Origin: Sphingobium scionense
GTDB taxonomy: Bacteria > Pseudomonadota > Alphaproteobacteria > Sphingomonadales > Sphingomonadaceae
Direction of reading: 5' to 3'
NCBI RefSeq assembly: GCF_014197035.1
Contig: NZ_JACIEU010000005.1
Coordinates: 1-64,000 of the forward strand
DNA: 64,000 bases
In this document: one piece after another, positions 16,724-24,187 of the stretch
How positions within the stretch are numbered: the stretch's first letter is position 1
Layout of the letters: every line of letters begins with the position of its first letter
Translations under genes and position numbers: made by a program
The notes under the pieces: model-generated
Told to the model about the DNA's origin: nothing
Database searches by the model: none
The model's input: the letters and a program-made list of their open reading frames with translations, nothing else

Positions 16724-17173
16724 ATGAATGCAGCCATCCGTTTTCTCGTCGGCTCCCTGCGCCGCGGGCCTCAGGCCCCTGATCTCAACCGCCTGTTCGA
16801 TGACGGCCAGACCTATGGCGAGCGGCTGGCCGACCGCGTCGCGGCGATCGGCGGCTCCTGGCGCTTCATCATCGGCTTCAGCCTGTTCCTGGTCCTCTGG
16901 GCGCTGCTGAACACGCTGGTGCTGGCGCGCCACGCCTTCGATCCCTTTCCCTTCATCTTCCTCAATCTGATGCTGTCGATGCTGGCCGCGCTGCAGGCGC
17001 CGATCATCATGATGAGCCAGAACCGCCAGGCGGCGAAGGACCGGCTGGAGGCGCGGCTCGACTATGAGACCAATTTGCGCTCGGAAGCGCAGATCGCCAG
17101 CCTGCACGACAAGATCGACCTGCTGCTGGCGATGGCGGGGGAGAGGGAGGATGCGGCAGGGGCGGCGGGCTGA
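16724..17173 (+). CDS. DUF1003 family inner-membrane protein
   Basis: This protein has 149 residues. It shows the DUF1003 pattern: ADRVAAIGGSWRFIIGF leading into a first membrane segment (about 46-66), a FDPFPFIFLNLMLSMLAALQAP second segment (about 72-94), then MMSQNRQAAKDR and a charged helix DYETNLRSEAQIASLHDKID. The function of the family is unknown; members are two-helix membrane proteins with a cytoplasmic helical tail. Expression appears to be governed by the leader hairpin at 16680-16723. It stands alone between the catabolic operon and a small hypothetical gene. Confidence 0.88.
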   Translation: MNAAIRFLVGSLRRGPQAPDLNRLFDDGQTYGERLADRVAAIGGSWRFIIGFSLFLVLWALLNTLVLARHAFDPFPFIFLNLMLSMLAALQAPIIMMSQNRQAAKDRLEARLDYETNLRSEAQIASLHDKIDLLLAMAGEREDAAGAAG

Positions 17174-17212
17174 GCGCCCGGCATCCGCGCCCTTCAACGC
17201 AGCATCACACGG

Positions 17213-17395
17213 ATGGAGGAAGCGGAGAAGCCGAAGCCGTCCCCGTTCACAACCCTGTTCGGTTTGTTTGATGCTTGGGTCGAGCACGATGTGCTGCCTG
17301 GCATTGAGGGCGGTGCGCTGGACCGGCGGGATATGATTGCCGTTGTCGCTGGCCTGCGCCGCTGGGAACGGGACGGAACGTGGAATGCGGCCTGA
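17213..17395 (+). CDS. Small hypothetical protein (60 residues)
   Basis: This short acidic frame has no recognised family. It has a plausible amphipathic composition (FGLFDAWVEHDVLPGIEGG, then a Arg/Trp-containing end RRWERDGTW) and ordinary codon use, but no strong ribosome site (GGATGGAGG overlaps the start itself). No signal peptide or membrane segment is visible. It lies 39 bases after the DUF1003 gene in the same direction. It could be real or chance; the protein-like composition slightly favours real. Confidence 0.4.
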   Translation: MEEAEKPKPSPFTTLFGLFDAWVEHDVLPGIEGGALDRRDMIAVVAGLRRWERDGTWNAA

Positions 17396-17497
17396 CAGTG
17401 TAACAGCGTAGCTGTAGCGTTGCTGGAACGGTAAATCGGCCATAGTGATGCAGGGCCAGCGTTTGGTGCTGTAGGATTTGGGGGAAGAGTAATCGGG

Positions 17498-18055
17498 ATG
17501 TATCGAACGATGTCGCTTGCGGTCGGCTTAATTATCTTGGCAACCTCGCCCGTCACTGCGCAAACGCCTGTGCCTGACAAGCGGCCGGAAGTGCCAAAGT
17601 CGATCGCCAATGTGAACTCATCTCATTACAGGAATGGGCCGCTGTTCCAGCGCGCTCGGGAGGCATTCTTTGCTGCGAAGGAGGGTGGTCAACAGGCATT
17701 TGATGCTTTTCTGGTCGAAAATGCCAAACTGGAATTGAGCACCTATGCTTCCCCGCGGCCCCCTAAGCATGAACCGATAAATGCGAATTTCATCCGCGCG
17801 CTATTAGATAGCTGCGATGGTCCTCTTTCATATGATGAGGGCAGAAATTGGGTGGAACTTAATTGGGTTTGCCGAGTGGATCACGATGCTCCTATCGCGG
17901 CGTATTATACGTTTCGCGAAAGTCCTGAGATCGTAATGTTTATCGATTTTGAGGGGAATCGTATCAAGCGGACTGAGTCCATGGAGCCGCTGGCGATACC
18001 CGGTGTAAAGCGGCTGGCCATGAACGCTTATGCTGTCGCTCACAGTAAGGACTGA
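17498..18055 (+). CDS. Hypothetical exported protein
   Basis: This 185-residue protein has a clear Sec signal peptide (MYRTMSLAVGLIILATSPVT, cleavage near AQT at 22). The mature part is unrecognised and contains two cysteines (LLDSCDG, NWVCRVD) that could form a disulfide in the periplasm. GGGGAAGAG lies about 10-15 bases before the ATG. Codon use is visibly more AT-rich than the neighbours (many TTT, GAA, ATT, TAT and GAT codons), suggesting acquisition or weak codon selection. No functional link to the flanking genes is visible. The gap 18056-18260 that follows holds only an imperfect C/G-rich stem around 18067-18102. Confidence 0.7.
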   Translation: MYRTMSLAVGLIILATSPVTAQTPVPDKRPEVPKSIANVNSSHYRNGPLFQRAREAFFAAKEGGQQAFDAFLVENAKLELSTYASPRPPKHEPINANFIRALLDSCDGPLSYDEGRNWVELNWVCRVDHDAPIAAYYTFRESPEIVMFIDFEGNRIKRTESMEPLAIPGVKRLAMNAYAVAHSKD

Positions 18056-18260
18056 TTTTAAGGTCAGCAGCACCCCTCCAGCCTTAGGCGGGGGGGGCTG
18101 CCATGACGGCGATGGCGGAAGAGGTGGGATTCGCCCCTCGGACGGGTTGCCCCAACGCTGGTTTTCAGGGGCGCTGTTAGATATGCGCTAGACGACGCCA
18201 ATGGGTGGCGCTGCTAGATGCAGCGACGCTTGCTTAACCCATTGCTTTTGCTGGTATTTT

Positions 18261-18337
18261 TGGTCGGGACGAGAGGATTCGAACCTCCGACCCCCACACC
18301 CCCAGTGTGATGCGCTACCAGGCTGCGCTACGTCCCG
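18261..18337 (-). tRNA. tRNA-Pro, anticodon GGG
   Basis: Read on the minus strand, the gene starts CGGGACG and ends CGTCCCGA followed by an encoded CCA, giving a complete seven-base acceptor stem. The D-arm region AGCGCAGCCTGGTAGCGC, a five-base anticodon stem (TCACA with TGTGG) and the T-arm GGTTCGAATCC are all present. The anticodon loop CTGGGGG gives GGG (18301-18303), which reads CCC and CCU proline codons. Total length is 77 bases including CCA. Identity is firm. Confidence 0.97.
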
Positions 18338-18349
18338 ACCGGAGGGCGC

Positions 18350-18378
18350 CCAATAGAGGGATGAAATGGAAGTTGCAA
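18350..18378 (-). promoter_or_regulatory. Probable sigma-70-type promoter of tRNA-Pro
   Basis: On the minus strand TTGCAA (18378-18373) is followed after 17 bases by TATTGG (18355-18350). Transcription would begin about seven bases on, near 18343, just ahead of the mature tRNA 5' end at 18337. The position fits well, but the boxes are only moderate matches. Confidence 0.5.
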
Positions 18379-18581
18379 GGGATTCGATGCAGGCTTTTTG
18401 CGAGGCGTGCAAATGAGCGGCTTTCGCGTCCGTTGCCGACCCCTTTCAAAGCCCGCCATTCCCGGCGCGAAAAGCCAAGCATGTTGCCTTGCCCCGGCCA
18501 TCTGTGTTAGCCGCCCGCGCTTGATCCCATGCCCGCGCCCTGCGGGTTGGGGAGACCGAAAAACAAGGCGAAAGTCCCATC

Positions 18582-18917
18582 ATGTTCATTACTCCAGCCT
18601 TTGCCCAGACCGCGGGCGGGCAAGCCTCCGGCGCCGGTGTCCTGGTGCAGATGGCACCGCTGGTCCTCATCTTCGTCGTCTTCTACTTCCTGCTGATCCG
18701 TCCGCAGCAGAAGAAGATGAAGGAGCATAAGGGCAAGATCGACGCCGTGCAGAAGGGCGACCAGGTCGTGACCGGAGGTGGCCTGGTCGGTAAGGTCGCG
18801 CGCGTCGACGACATCTATGTCGATATCGAGCTGGCACCGGGCATGAAGGTCAAGGCGGTCAAGTCGACCCTGGCCGACGTGATCGACCCGACCACCGCCA
18901 AGCCCGCGAACGACTGA
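18582..18917 (+). CDS. yajC: Preprotein translocase accessory subunit YajC
   Basis: This small inner-membrane protein of 111 residues associates with SecDF-SecYEG during protein export. It has a single membrane segment (about 23-40, APLVLIFVVFYFLLI) followed by the family hallmark RPQQKKMKEH. A cytoplasmic domain holds GDQVVTGGGLVGKV, and a valine/isoleucine-rich strand domain ends the protein. It lies seven bases upstream of secD in the standard yajC-secD-secF order. The 243 bases before it, after the tRNA, show TTGCCT and TTAGCC spaced by 17 near 18483-18511, a weak promoter candidate. Confidence 0.96.
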   Translation: MFITPAFAQTAGGQASGAGVLVQMAPLVLIFVVFYFLLIRPQQKKMKEHKGKIDAVQKGDQVVTGGGLVGKVARVDDIYVDIELAPGMKVKAVKSTLADVIDPTTAKPAND

Positions 18918-18924
18918 TCCAACG

Positions 18925-20526
18925 ATGCTGAACTTCTCGCGCTGGGCCGTTGCCGGCATCCTGTTGCCGCTGATCATCGGCATCGTCTGCGCCGTCCCGA
19001 GCTTCCTGCCCGATTCGACGGTGGCGAAGCTGCCCCCCTTCATGCAGACACGCGTGAATCTGGGCCTCGACCTTGCCGGCGGCAGTCATTTGCTGCTGGA
19101 AGCGTCGACGCAGGAAATGGCCAGACAGCGGCTCGCCAATATGGAGGAGCAGGTTCGCACCGAACTGCGCCGGGGCGAGAACAAGATCGCGATCGGTGAC
19201 ATTTCCAGCCGAGACGGGAAGCTCAGCTTCATGGTCCGCAACCCCAGCGAAGTGGATGGCGCCGTCGAGCGCATCCGCCCGCTGACCCAGGGGGCGGGCC
19301 TGACCGGCCAGCGTGACTTCAATGTCGAGGTGGTCAACAGCTCGACCATCGTCATCACGCCGACCCAGGCGGGAATCGACAATGCGGTCAAGAGCACGAT
19401 GCAGGTCGCGACCGAAGTCATTCGCAAGCGTATCGACGAAATGGGCACGCGCGAACCCACCATCCAGCAGCAGGGTGGCAACCGCATCGTCGTGCAGGTG
19501 CCGGGCCTGCAGGATCCCAAGGCGCTGAAGGATCTTCTGGGCCAGACCGCAAAGCTGGAATTCAAGCTGGTCGACATGAGCGCCAATCCGAGCGAGGTGG
19601 CCCAGGGCCGCGCGCCGGTGGGCAGCGAAGTCCTGCCCTATCCGACCAATCCGGCCGGGCCGCCGATGATCGCCGTCCACCGCCAGGTGATGGTGTCGGG
19701 CGAAGAGCTGACCGATGCGCAGCAGACCTACGACCAGCAGACCAACGAACCCAATGTCACCATCCGCTTCAATGGTGCAGGCGGTCGCAAGTTCGGGCAG
19801 GTGACGTCGCAAAATGTCAACCGCCCCTTCGCCATCATCCTGGATGGCAAGGTGCTGTCGGCACCGGACATCAAGGAGCCGATCCTGGGCGGGTCGGCGA
19901 CGATTTCGGGCAGCTTCACCGTCGAGGGCGCCAATCAGCTGGCGATCGCGCTGCGGTCGGGCAAGCTGCCGGTCAACTTCATCGTGGTCGAGGAACGCAC
20001 CGTCGGTCCGGGCCTGGGCGCCGATTCGATCCGCGCCGGCCTGACTGCCTCGATCGTCGCGGTCGTGGCCGTCGCCGCCTTCATGTTCGTGAGCTATGGC
20101 CGGTTCGGCATGTATGCCAATATCGCCGTCGCCATCAACGTGCTGGTGATCCTGGGCGTGATGGGCATTCTGGGCGCTACGCTGACGCTGCCGGGCATTG
20201 CCGGCTTCGTGCTGACCATCGGTACGGCGGTCGATGCCAACGTGCTGATCTACGAGCGTATCCGCGAAGAGCGGCGACGCGGGCGCAATGTCGTCCAGTC
20301 GATCGAGCATGGCTATAAGGAGGCGAGCCGCACCATCTTTGAAGCGAACGTGACCCACGCGATCGCCGGTGGCATCATGCTCGCGCTGGGTTCCGGCCCG
20401 GTCAAGGGCTTCGCCATCGTGCTGCTGATCGGTATCGCGACCAGCGTGTTCACCGCCGTGACCTTCACGCGCGTTCTCGTCTCGGGCTGGGTGCGTCGCA
20501 CCCGTCCGACCGACATCCACATTTAA
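18925..20526 (+). CDS. secD: Protein translocase subunit SecD
   Basis: SecD is an inner-membrane RND-type protein that uses the proton gradient to pull exported chains across the membrane with SecF. It has 533 residues. The first membrane helix is near residues 7-26, followed by NLGLDLAGGSHLLLE and a large periplasmic region with two domains. Five more helices lie from about 365 to the end. The conserved fourth-helix motif GTAVDANVLIYERIREE starts near residue 432. The length is shorter than E. coli SecD (615), as is common in alphaproteobacteria. It is followed after 21 bases by secF. Confidence 0.97.
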   Translation: MLNFSRWAVAGILLPLIIGIVCAVPSFLPDSTVAKLPPFMQTRVNLGLDLAGGSHLLLEASTQEMARQRLANMEEQVRTELRRGENKIAIGDISSRDGKLSFMVRNPSEVDGAVERIRPLTQGAGLTGQRDFNVEVVNSSTIVITPTQAGIDNAVKSTMQVATEVIRKRIDEMGTREPTIQQQGGNRIVVQVPGLQDPKALKDLLGQTAKLEFKLVDMSANPSEVAQGRAPVGSEVLPYPTNPAGPPMIAVHRQVMVSGEELTDAQQTYDQQTNEPNVTIRFNGAGGRKFGQVTSQNVNRPFAIILDGKVLSAPDIKEPILGGSATISGSFTVEGANQLAIALRSGKLPVNFIVVEERTVGPGLGADSIRAGLTASIVAVVAVAAFMFVSYGRFGMYANIAVAINVLVILGVMGILGATLTLPGIAGFVLTIGTAVDANVLIYERIREERRRGRNVVQSIEHGYKEASRTIFEANVTHAIAGGIMLALGSGPVKGFAIVLLIGIATSVFTAVTFTRVLVSGWVRRTRPTDIHI

Positions 20527-20547
20527 GAGGGGCGGGAGGAACAACCC

Positions 20548-21531
20548 ATGAAACTTCTCAAGCTCGTCCCCGACAACACCAATATCGGCTTCGTCAAGTT
20601 GCGGCACTGGGCCTTTGGCCTGACGCTGCTGCTGACGGTGCTGGCGGTCGGTGCGACCTTCCACAAGGGCCTGAACCTGGGCGTCGATTTCGTCGGCGGC
20701 CTGATGATCGAGGCGAAGTTCCCGCAGGCGGTGCAGACCGACAAGGTGCGTGACACCATTGCGGGCCTGCGGGTCGGCGAAAGCTCGCTGCAGCAGTTCG
20801 GCGATCCCAAGACCGTGCAGATCCGCCTGCCGCTGCCCGAACAGGGCGGTGCCGGCGCGGCCAACGCCGTGGTCGAAAAGACCCGCAAGGCGATGGAAGC
20901 GCAATTCCCCGGTGTCACCTTCTCGCGCTATGACACGGTGTCGGGCAAGGTATCGGGCGAACTGATCCAGAATGGCGTGCTGGCCGTCGTGTTGGCGATC
21001 GTCGGCATCGCGATCTTCTCCTGGTTCCGCTACGAATGGCAGTTCGGCGTCTCGACCTTCGTCGCGATCGTCCACGACGTGCTGATGACGCTGGGCTTCT
21101 TCGCGATCACCCAGATGGAGTTCGACCTCAACATCATCGCCGCCGTGCTGACCATCGTGGGCTATTCGATCAACGACAAGATGGTGATCGACGACCGTAT
21201 CCGCGAGAATATGCGCAAATATCGCAAGATGGACATGAAGTCGTTGATCGACCTGTCGGTCAACGAGACGCTGCCGCGCACGGTGATGACGTCGATGACC
21301 ATCCTGCTGGCGCTGGGCGCGCTGTTGCTGCTGGGCGGCCATGTGCTGCGCGGCTTCACCGCGGCCATGATGCTGGGCATCATCGTCGGCACCTATTCGT
21401 CGGTCTATGTCTCCTCTTCTCTGCTGATCTCGCTGGGCCTGAGCCCGCAGACCGCCGAGAAGAAGGAGAAGAAGGGTGGTATCGCTGCCCAGGCCGAGCG
21501 TATGGGGCCGCGTGATGGAGCCCAGCCCTGA
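20548..21531 (+). CDS. secF: Protein translocase subunit SecF
   Basis: SecF has 327 residues and six membrane helices. The opening helix is near 25-43 with the following NLGVDFVGGLMIEA motif, a short periplasmic domain runs to about 145, and the remaining helices include GYSINDKMVIDDRIRE near 205-220, the SecF counterpart of the SecD motif. GGGAGGAA lies before the ATG. It forms the SecDF complex with the upstream gene. Its stop codon overlaps the apparent CTG start of the Mth938-like gene. Confidence 0.97.
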   Translation: MKLLKLVPDNTNIGFVKLRHWAFGLTLLLTVLAVGATFHKGLNLGVDFVGGLMIEAKFPQAVQTDKVRDTIAGLRVGESSLQQFGDPKTVQIRLPLPEQGGAGAANAVVEKTRKAMEAQFPGVTFSRYDTVSGKVSGELIQNGVLAVVLAIVGIAIFSWFRYEWQFGVSTFVAIVHDVLMTLGFFAITQMEFDLNIIAAVLTIVGYSINDKMVIDDRIRENMRKYRKMDMKSLIDLSVNETLPRTVMTSMTILLALGALLLLGGHVLRGFTAAMMLGIIVGTYSSVYVSSSLLISLGLSPQTAEKKEKKGGIAAQAERMGPRDGAQP

Positions 21532-21929
21532 GCGACCGTAAAACCGGAATCGAACTGCGCCGCGACGATAGCGGCCAGGGTCCGATCGTTACTGGCTTTC
21601 AGGGCCGGGGCTTTCGGGTGAAGGACGATGTCTTCCCGGACGGGCTGTTGCTCAGCCCCGTCCGGGCGCTGGCCTGGATGCAGGCTCCGGTGGTGTCGGC
21701 GATGAGTGTCGCGGCGCTGGGTGACCTGTTCGACCATCTGGAGCTGAAGCCCGAATTCCTGCTGCTAGGCACCGGCAGCGGGTTGCAACAGCCGCCCCGC
21801 CCCTTTGTGCGGGAACTGGAAGCGCGTGGTATCGGTGTCGAGGCGATGGACAGCCGCGCCGCTGCCCGCGCCTGGGGCGTATTGCGGGCCGAGGAACGCT
21901 GGATCGTGGGCGCGCTGCTGCCGCTCTGA
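21528..21929 (+). CDS. Mth938-like (DUF498) protein, probable CTG start
   Basis: This protein has 133 residues if started at the CTG at 21528. The frame is closed upstream by a TGA at 21513-21515 and offers no ATG, GTG or TTG before the GTG at 21618, yet the intervening codons encode family-like sequence (GPIVTGFQGRGFRV). GGAG (21517-21520) sits seven bases before the CTG, and the CTG overlaps the secF TGA, so initiation there is the simplest reading. The core LLLSPVRALAW and FLLLGTGSG segments match the Mth938/NDUFAF3 family, implicated in respiratory complex I assembly in mitochondria; the bacterial role is unclear. Placement after secF is common in alphaproteobacteria. Confidence 0.75.
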   Translation: MSDRKTGIELRRDDSGQGPIVTGFQGRGFRVKDDVFPDGLLLSPVRALAWMQAPVVSAMSVAALGDLFDHLELKPEFLLLGTGSGLQQPPRPFVRELEARGIGVEAMDSRAAARAWGVLRAEERWIVGALLPL

Positions 21930-22475
21930 TCAGCCGAGCTGAAGAAGCGGATAGCGCGTTGGCCAGCGTTTGGCGCATACCCGCTCTTCGAAGATCGCCC
22001 GACGTGCGCCGAGAAAGCCCGGGCCGGGCACCAGCCGCAAGCCGAACAGATCATCCAGACCGAAGGGGGTGTTGATCTCCAGCCGCTCGTCGGCTGTCAG
22101 GCGGACGCCGATGGCGGTCGCCGTCTCGGTCCAGTGGCGCATCGCGTCGGCGGCATCGGCATAGGGCGTATCCCGATTGCGCAGATGCATCCGCGCCTGA
22201 TTCTTGACCGACCAGTCGGCGTCCGGGCGAAGCAGCGCCAGTTGCGCTTCGATCTGTCGATCGAGCGCCGGATCGGTCCGGGCCGGATCGAACCAGATGA
22301 TGTCGATATCGCCGGTGGGCGCCGACGGGGCGTGGCCGTGCAGATGATCCCAGACTGCATCGCGCACGAAGCCGGCCGCGATCCAGCTGTCGGGCAGGGC
22401 AAGCGAACGGAGCAGGTGCAGCATCTCCATGCGCCAGGGATCGGCGCTGAGCAGATCGCGCAATCGGCTCTCCAT
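21930..22475 (-). CDS. Nucleotidyltransferase-fold protein (DUF925 type)
   Basis: This protein has 181 residues. The pattern of the DUF925 nucleotidyltransferase group is visible: AGFVRDAVWDHLHG near 34-47 and GDIDIIWFD near 55-63, supplying the catalytic-type Asp pair, then NQARMHLRN and TATAIGVRL. Relatives are uncharacterised; the fold suggests nucleotidyl transfer, though a TA-system or tRNA-related role cannot be excluded. It begins five bases after the antiporter stop, on the same strand, and its stop abuts the convergent Mth938-like stop directly. Confidence 0.8.
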   Translation of the reverse strand: MESRLRDLLSADPWRMEMLHLLRSLALPDSWIAAGFVRDAVWDHLHGHAPSAPTGDIDIIWFDPARTDPALDRQIEAQLALLRPDADWSVKNQARMHLRNRDTPYADAADAMRHWTETATAIGVRLTADERLEINTPFGLDDLFGLRLVPGPGFLGARRAIFEERVCAKRWPTRYPLLQLG

Positions 22476-22480
22476 GCGCG

Positions 22481-24064
22481 CTATGACTTCATCGACCAGG
22501 CAGTCAGCTCCTCCAGGTCTAGGTCGCGTTCCAGTTCCTGCAGCACATGTTCGTCAATGTCCCCGGCCCGGTGGAGGCGCAGCAGTTCCACGCGGCCGGC
22601 GGCGATCGCCTCCAGCACCAGGTCGAAATGGGCGTGGAGCCGGTCGGCGAACTGTTCTTCCTGCCCGGCATAATTTTTCGAGAGGACAGCGCGGCGCTGA
22701 TAACGTTCGAGCAGTTGCGGGTGGATCAACTCGCCGGCCTCGTCATAGGCAAGCTGTTCGACGCGCACGGCCTGGACCTTGGCGATGGCGGCTTCGGCAT
22801 CGCTCATGCTGAGTCGGGGGCGATCATGAATCGGGTCGGAGAGGCCCGCCCAGCGGATCAGCAGGCCGAGCGTTGTGCCCTGGATGAGGACGGTGCCCAG
22901 GATCACGCCGAAGGCCGCAACCAACAGAAAGTCGCGGCCGGGAAAGCCCTCTGGCACGGAGAGCGCCACCGCCAGCGTCACCACGCCGCGCATCCCGGCC
23001 CAACCGACTACCGTGGCGCCGCGCGGGCCGATCGGACTGTAGCGACGCAGGCCGAGTGCGCGCAGCAGCATGATGATCGCGTCCGAACCGAACACCCAGA
23101 CGAAGCGGGCGGCGGTAAGGGCGAGCAGGATGAGCAGGACCGGCACGGCCATATTGTCGAGCACGACGGTAAAGCCGCCGACCCGGTCGACCACGCCGCG
23201 CAGCGAGGAGCCGATCAGCATGAAGACGGTCGCTTCCATGAGGAAGATCATCACCGCCCAGAAGGCGGTGCCGCGCATCCGCACCGAGGCCGACCAGACA
23301 ATATGCTGATACCAGCCACAGATGAGGCCGGCGGCCACGGTGGCGATGACGCCGGAGACATGGAAGGCTTCGCCGAGCAGATAGGCGGACCATGGCACCA
23401 GCATGGAGGAGGCGATCATCAGATAATCGTCGCCCAGCCGCCGGACCAGCAGCACCCAGGTGGCGCCGATCGCGCCGCCGACGACCAGCCCGCCGACCGC
23501 AAGCAGGATGAAGCTTTCGAGGCCGGCCACCGCGCTGAAGCTGCCGGTTGCGACGGCGGCGATGGCGAAGCGGAAGAGGACCAGGCCGCTGGCGTCGTTG
23601 AACAGACTTTCGCCCTCCAGCAGGACCGACAGGCGGCGCGGAAGATGGACGCGTTGCAGCACGGCGCGCGCGGCGATGGCGTCGGGCGGCGAGACGATCG
23701 CGCCCAGCGCGGCACAGGCGGCCCAGGGCAGCGATGGCATGAGGGCATGAGCGACGGCGGCGACGACCAGCGTGGTGAAGATCACCGCGCCGATGGCCAG
23801 CGATAGGATGCCGATCAGGTGGCGGCGCAGATGGCCCAGTGCGATGAACCAGGCGCCATCCATCAGCAGCGGCGGCAGGAAGATGACCAGGACCAGTTCG
23901 GGGTCGAGTGAAATGACCGGCAGGCCGGGCACGAAGGCGAGCAACGTGCCGCCGGTCAACAGCGCGACCGCCGGCGGCAGGCCCAGCCGATGCGCGACAT
24001 AATGAAGCGCGATGATCGCAAGCAGCATTGCCACCAGCAGTTCGAACAATTCTACCGGATGCAT
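22481..24064 (-). CDS. Na+/H+ antiporter, CPA1 (NhaP-like) family
   Basis: This 527-residue inner-membrane transporter has about twelve predicted helices in residues 1-410, followed by a cytoplasmic helical tail. Conserved elements are FLPPLLMDGAW near 62-72, the ion-binding GESLFNDASG at 151-160 with the Asn-Asp pair, and GWAGMRGVVTLAVAL near 370-384. It probably exchanges Na+ or K+ for H+ for pH and ion balance. The C-terminal ~110 residues are rich in Glu and Leu and may regulate transport. It is co-directional with the small nucleotidyltransferase gene downstream; no operator is visible upstream. Confidence 0.92.
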   Translation of the reverse strand: MHPVELFELLVAMLLAIIALHYVAHRLGLPPAVALLTGGTLLAFVPGLPVISLDPELVLVIFLPPLLMDGAWFIALGHLRRHLIGILSLAIGAVIFTTLVVAAVAHALMPSLPWAACAALGAIVSPPDAIAARAVLQRVHLPRRLSVLLEGESLFNDASGLVLFRFAIAAVATGSFSAVAGLESFILLAVGGLVVGGAIGATWVLLVRRLGDDYLMIASSMLVPWSAYLLGEAFHVSGVIATVAAGLICGWYQHIVWSASVRMRGTAFWAVMIFLMEATVFMLIGSSLRGVVDRVGGFTVVLDNMAVPVLLILLALTAARFVWVFGSDAIIMLLRALGLRRYSPIGPRGATVVGWAGMRGVVTLAVALSVPEGFPGRDFLLVAAFGVILGTVLIQGTTLGLLIRWAGLSDPIHDRPRLSMSDAEAAIAKVQAVRVEQLAYDEAGELIHPQLLERYQRRAVLSKNYAGQEEQFADRLHAHFDLVLEAIAAGRVELLRLHRAGDIDEHVLQELERDLDLEELTAWSMKS

Positions 24065-24133
24065 CGGCCTGGTCCCTGTTTCGGTACGCTACCCTAACTT
24101 GCGCGCTCCGTCTGTCCAACAGGGGCGGATGGA

Positions 24134-24165
24134 GAAAGGGCCGCGCCTTGCGAGGCGGCCCTTTC
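24134..24165 (-). terminator. Intrinsic terminator of the autotransporter gene
   Basis: The arms GAAAGGGCCGC (24134-24144) and GCGGCCCTTTC (24155-24165) form a perfect 11-bp stem 22 bases past the autotransporter stop. On the minus strand the stem runs out into TTTC, a short T tract, so termination should work in that direction. Confidence 0.75.
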
Positions 24166-24187
24166 CTGTGCTGCTGAAGTGCGACCC

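Noticed and set aside
16562..17443. A 293-codon minus-strand frame opposite the DUF1003 gene and the small frame at 17213
   Set aside because: The DUF1003 motif pattern is unambiguous on the plus strand; the opposite translation is Arg/Gln/His-rich with no motifs.
18859..21342. An 827-codon minus-strand frame opposite secD-secF
   Set aside because: secD and secF are certain on the plus strand, and the mirror frame crosses the gene boundary without any recognisable domain.
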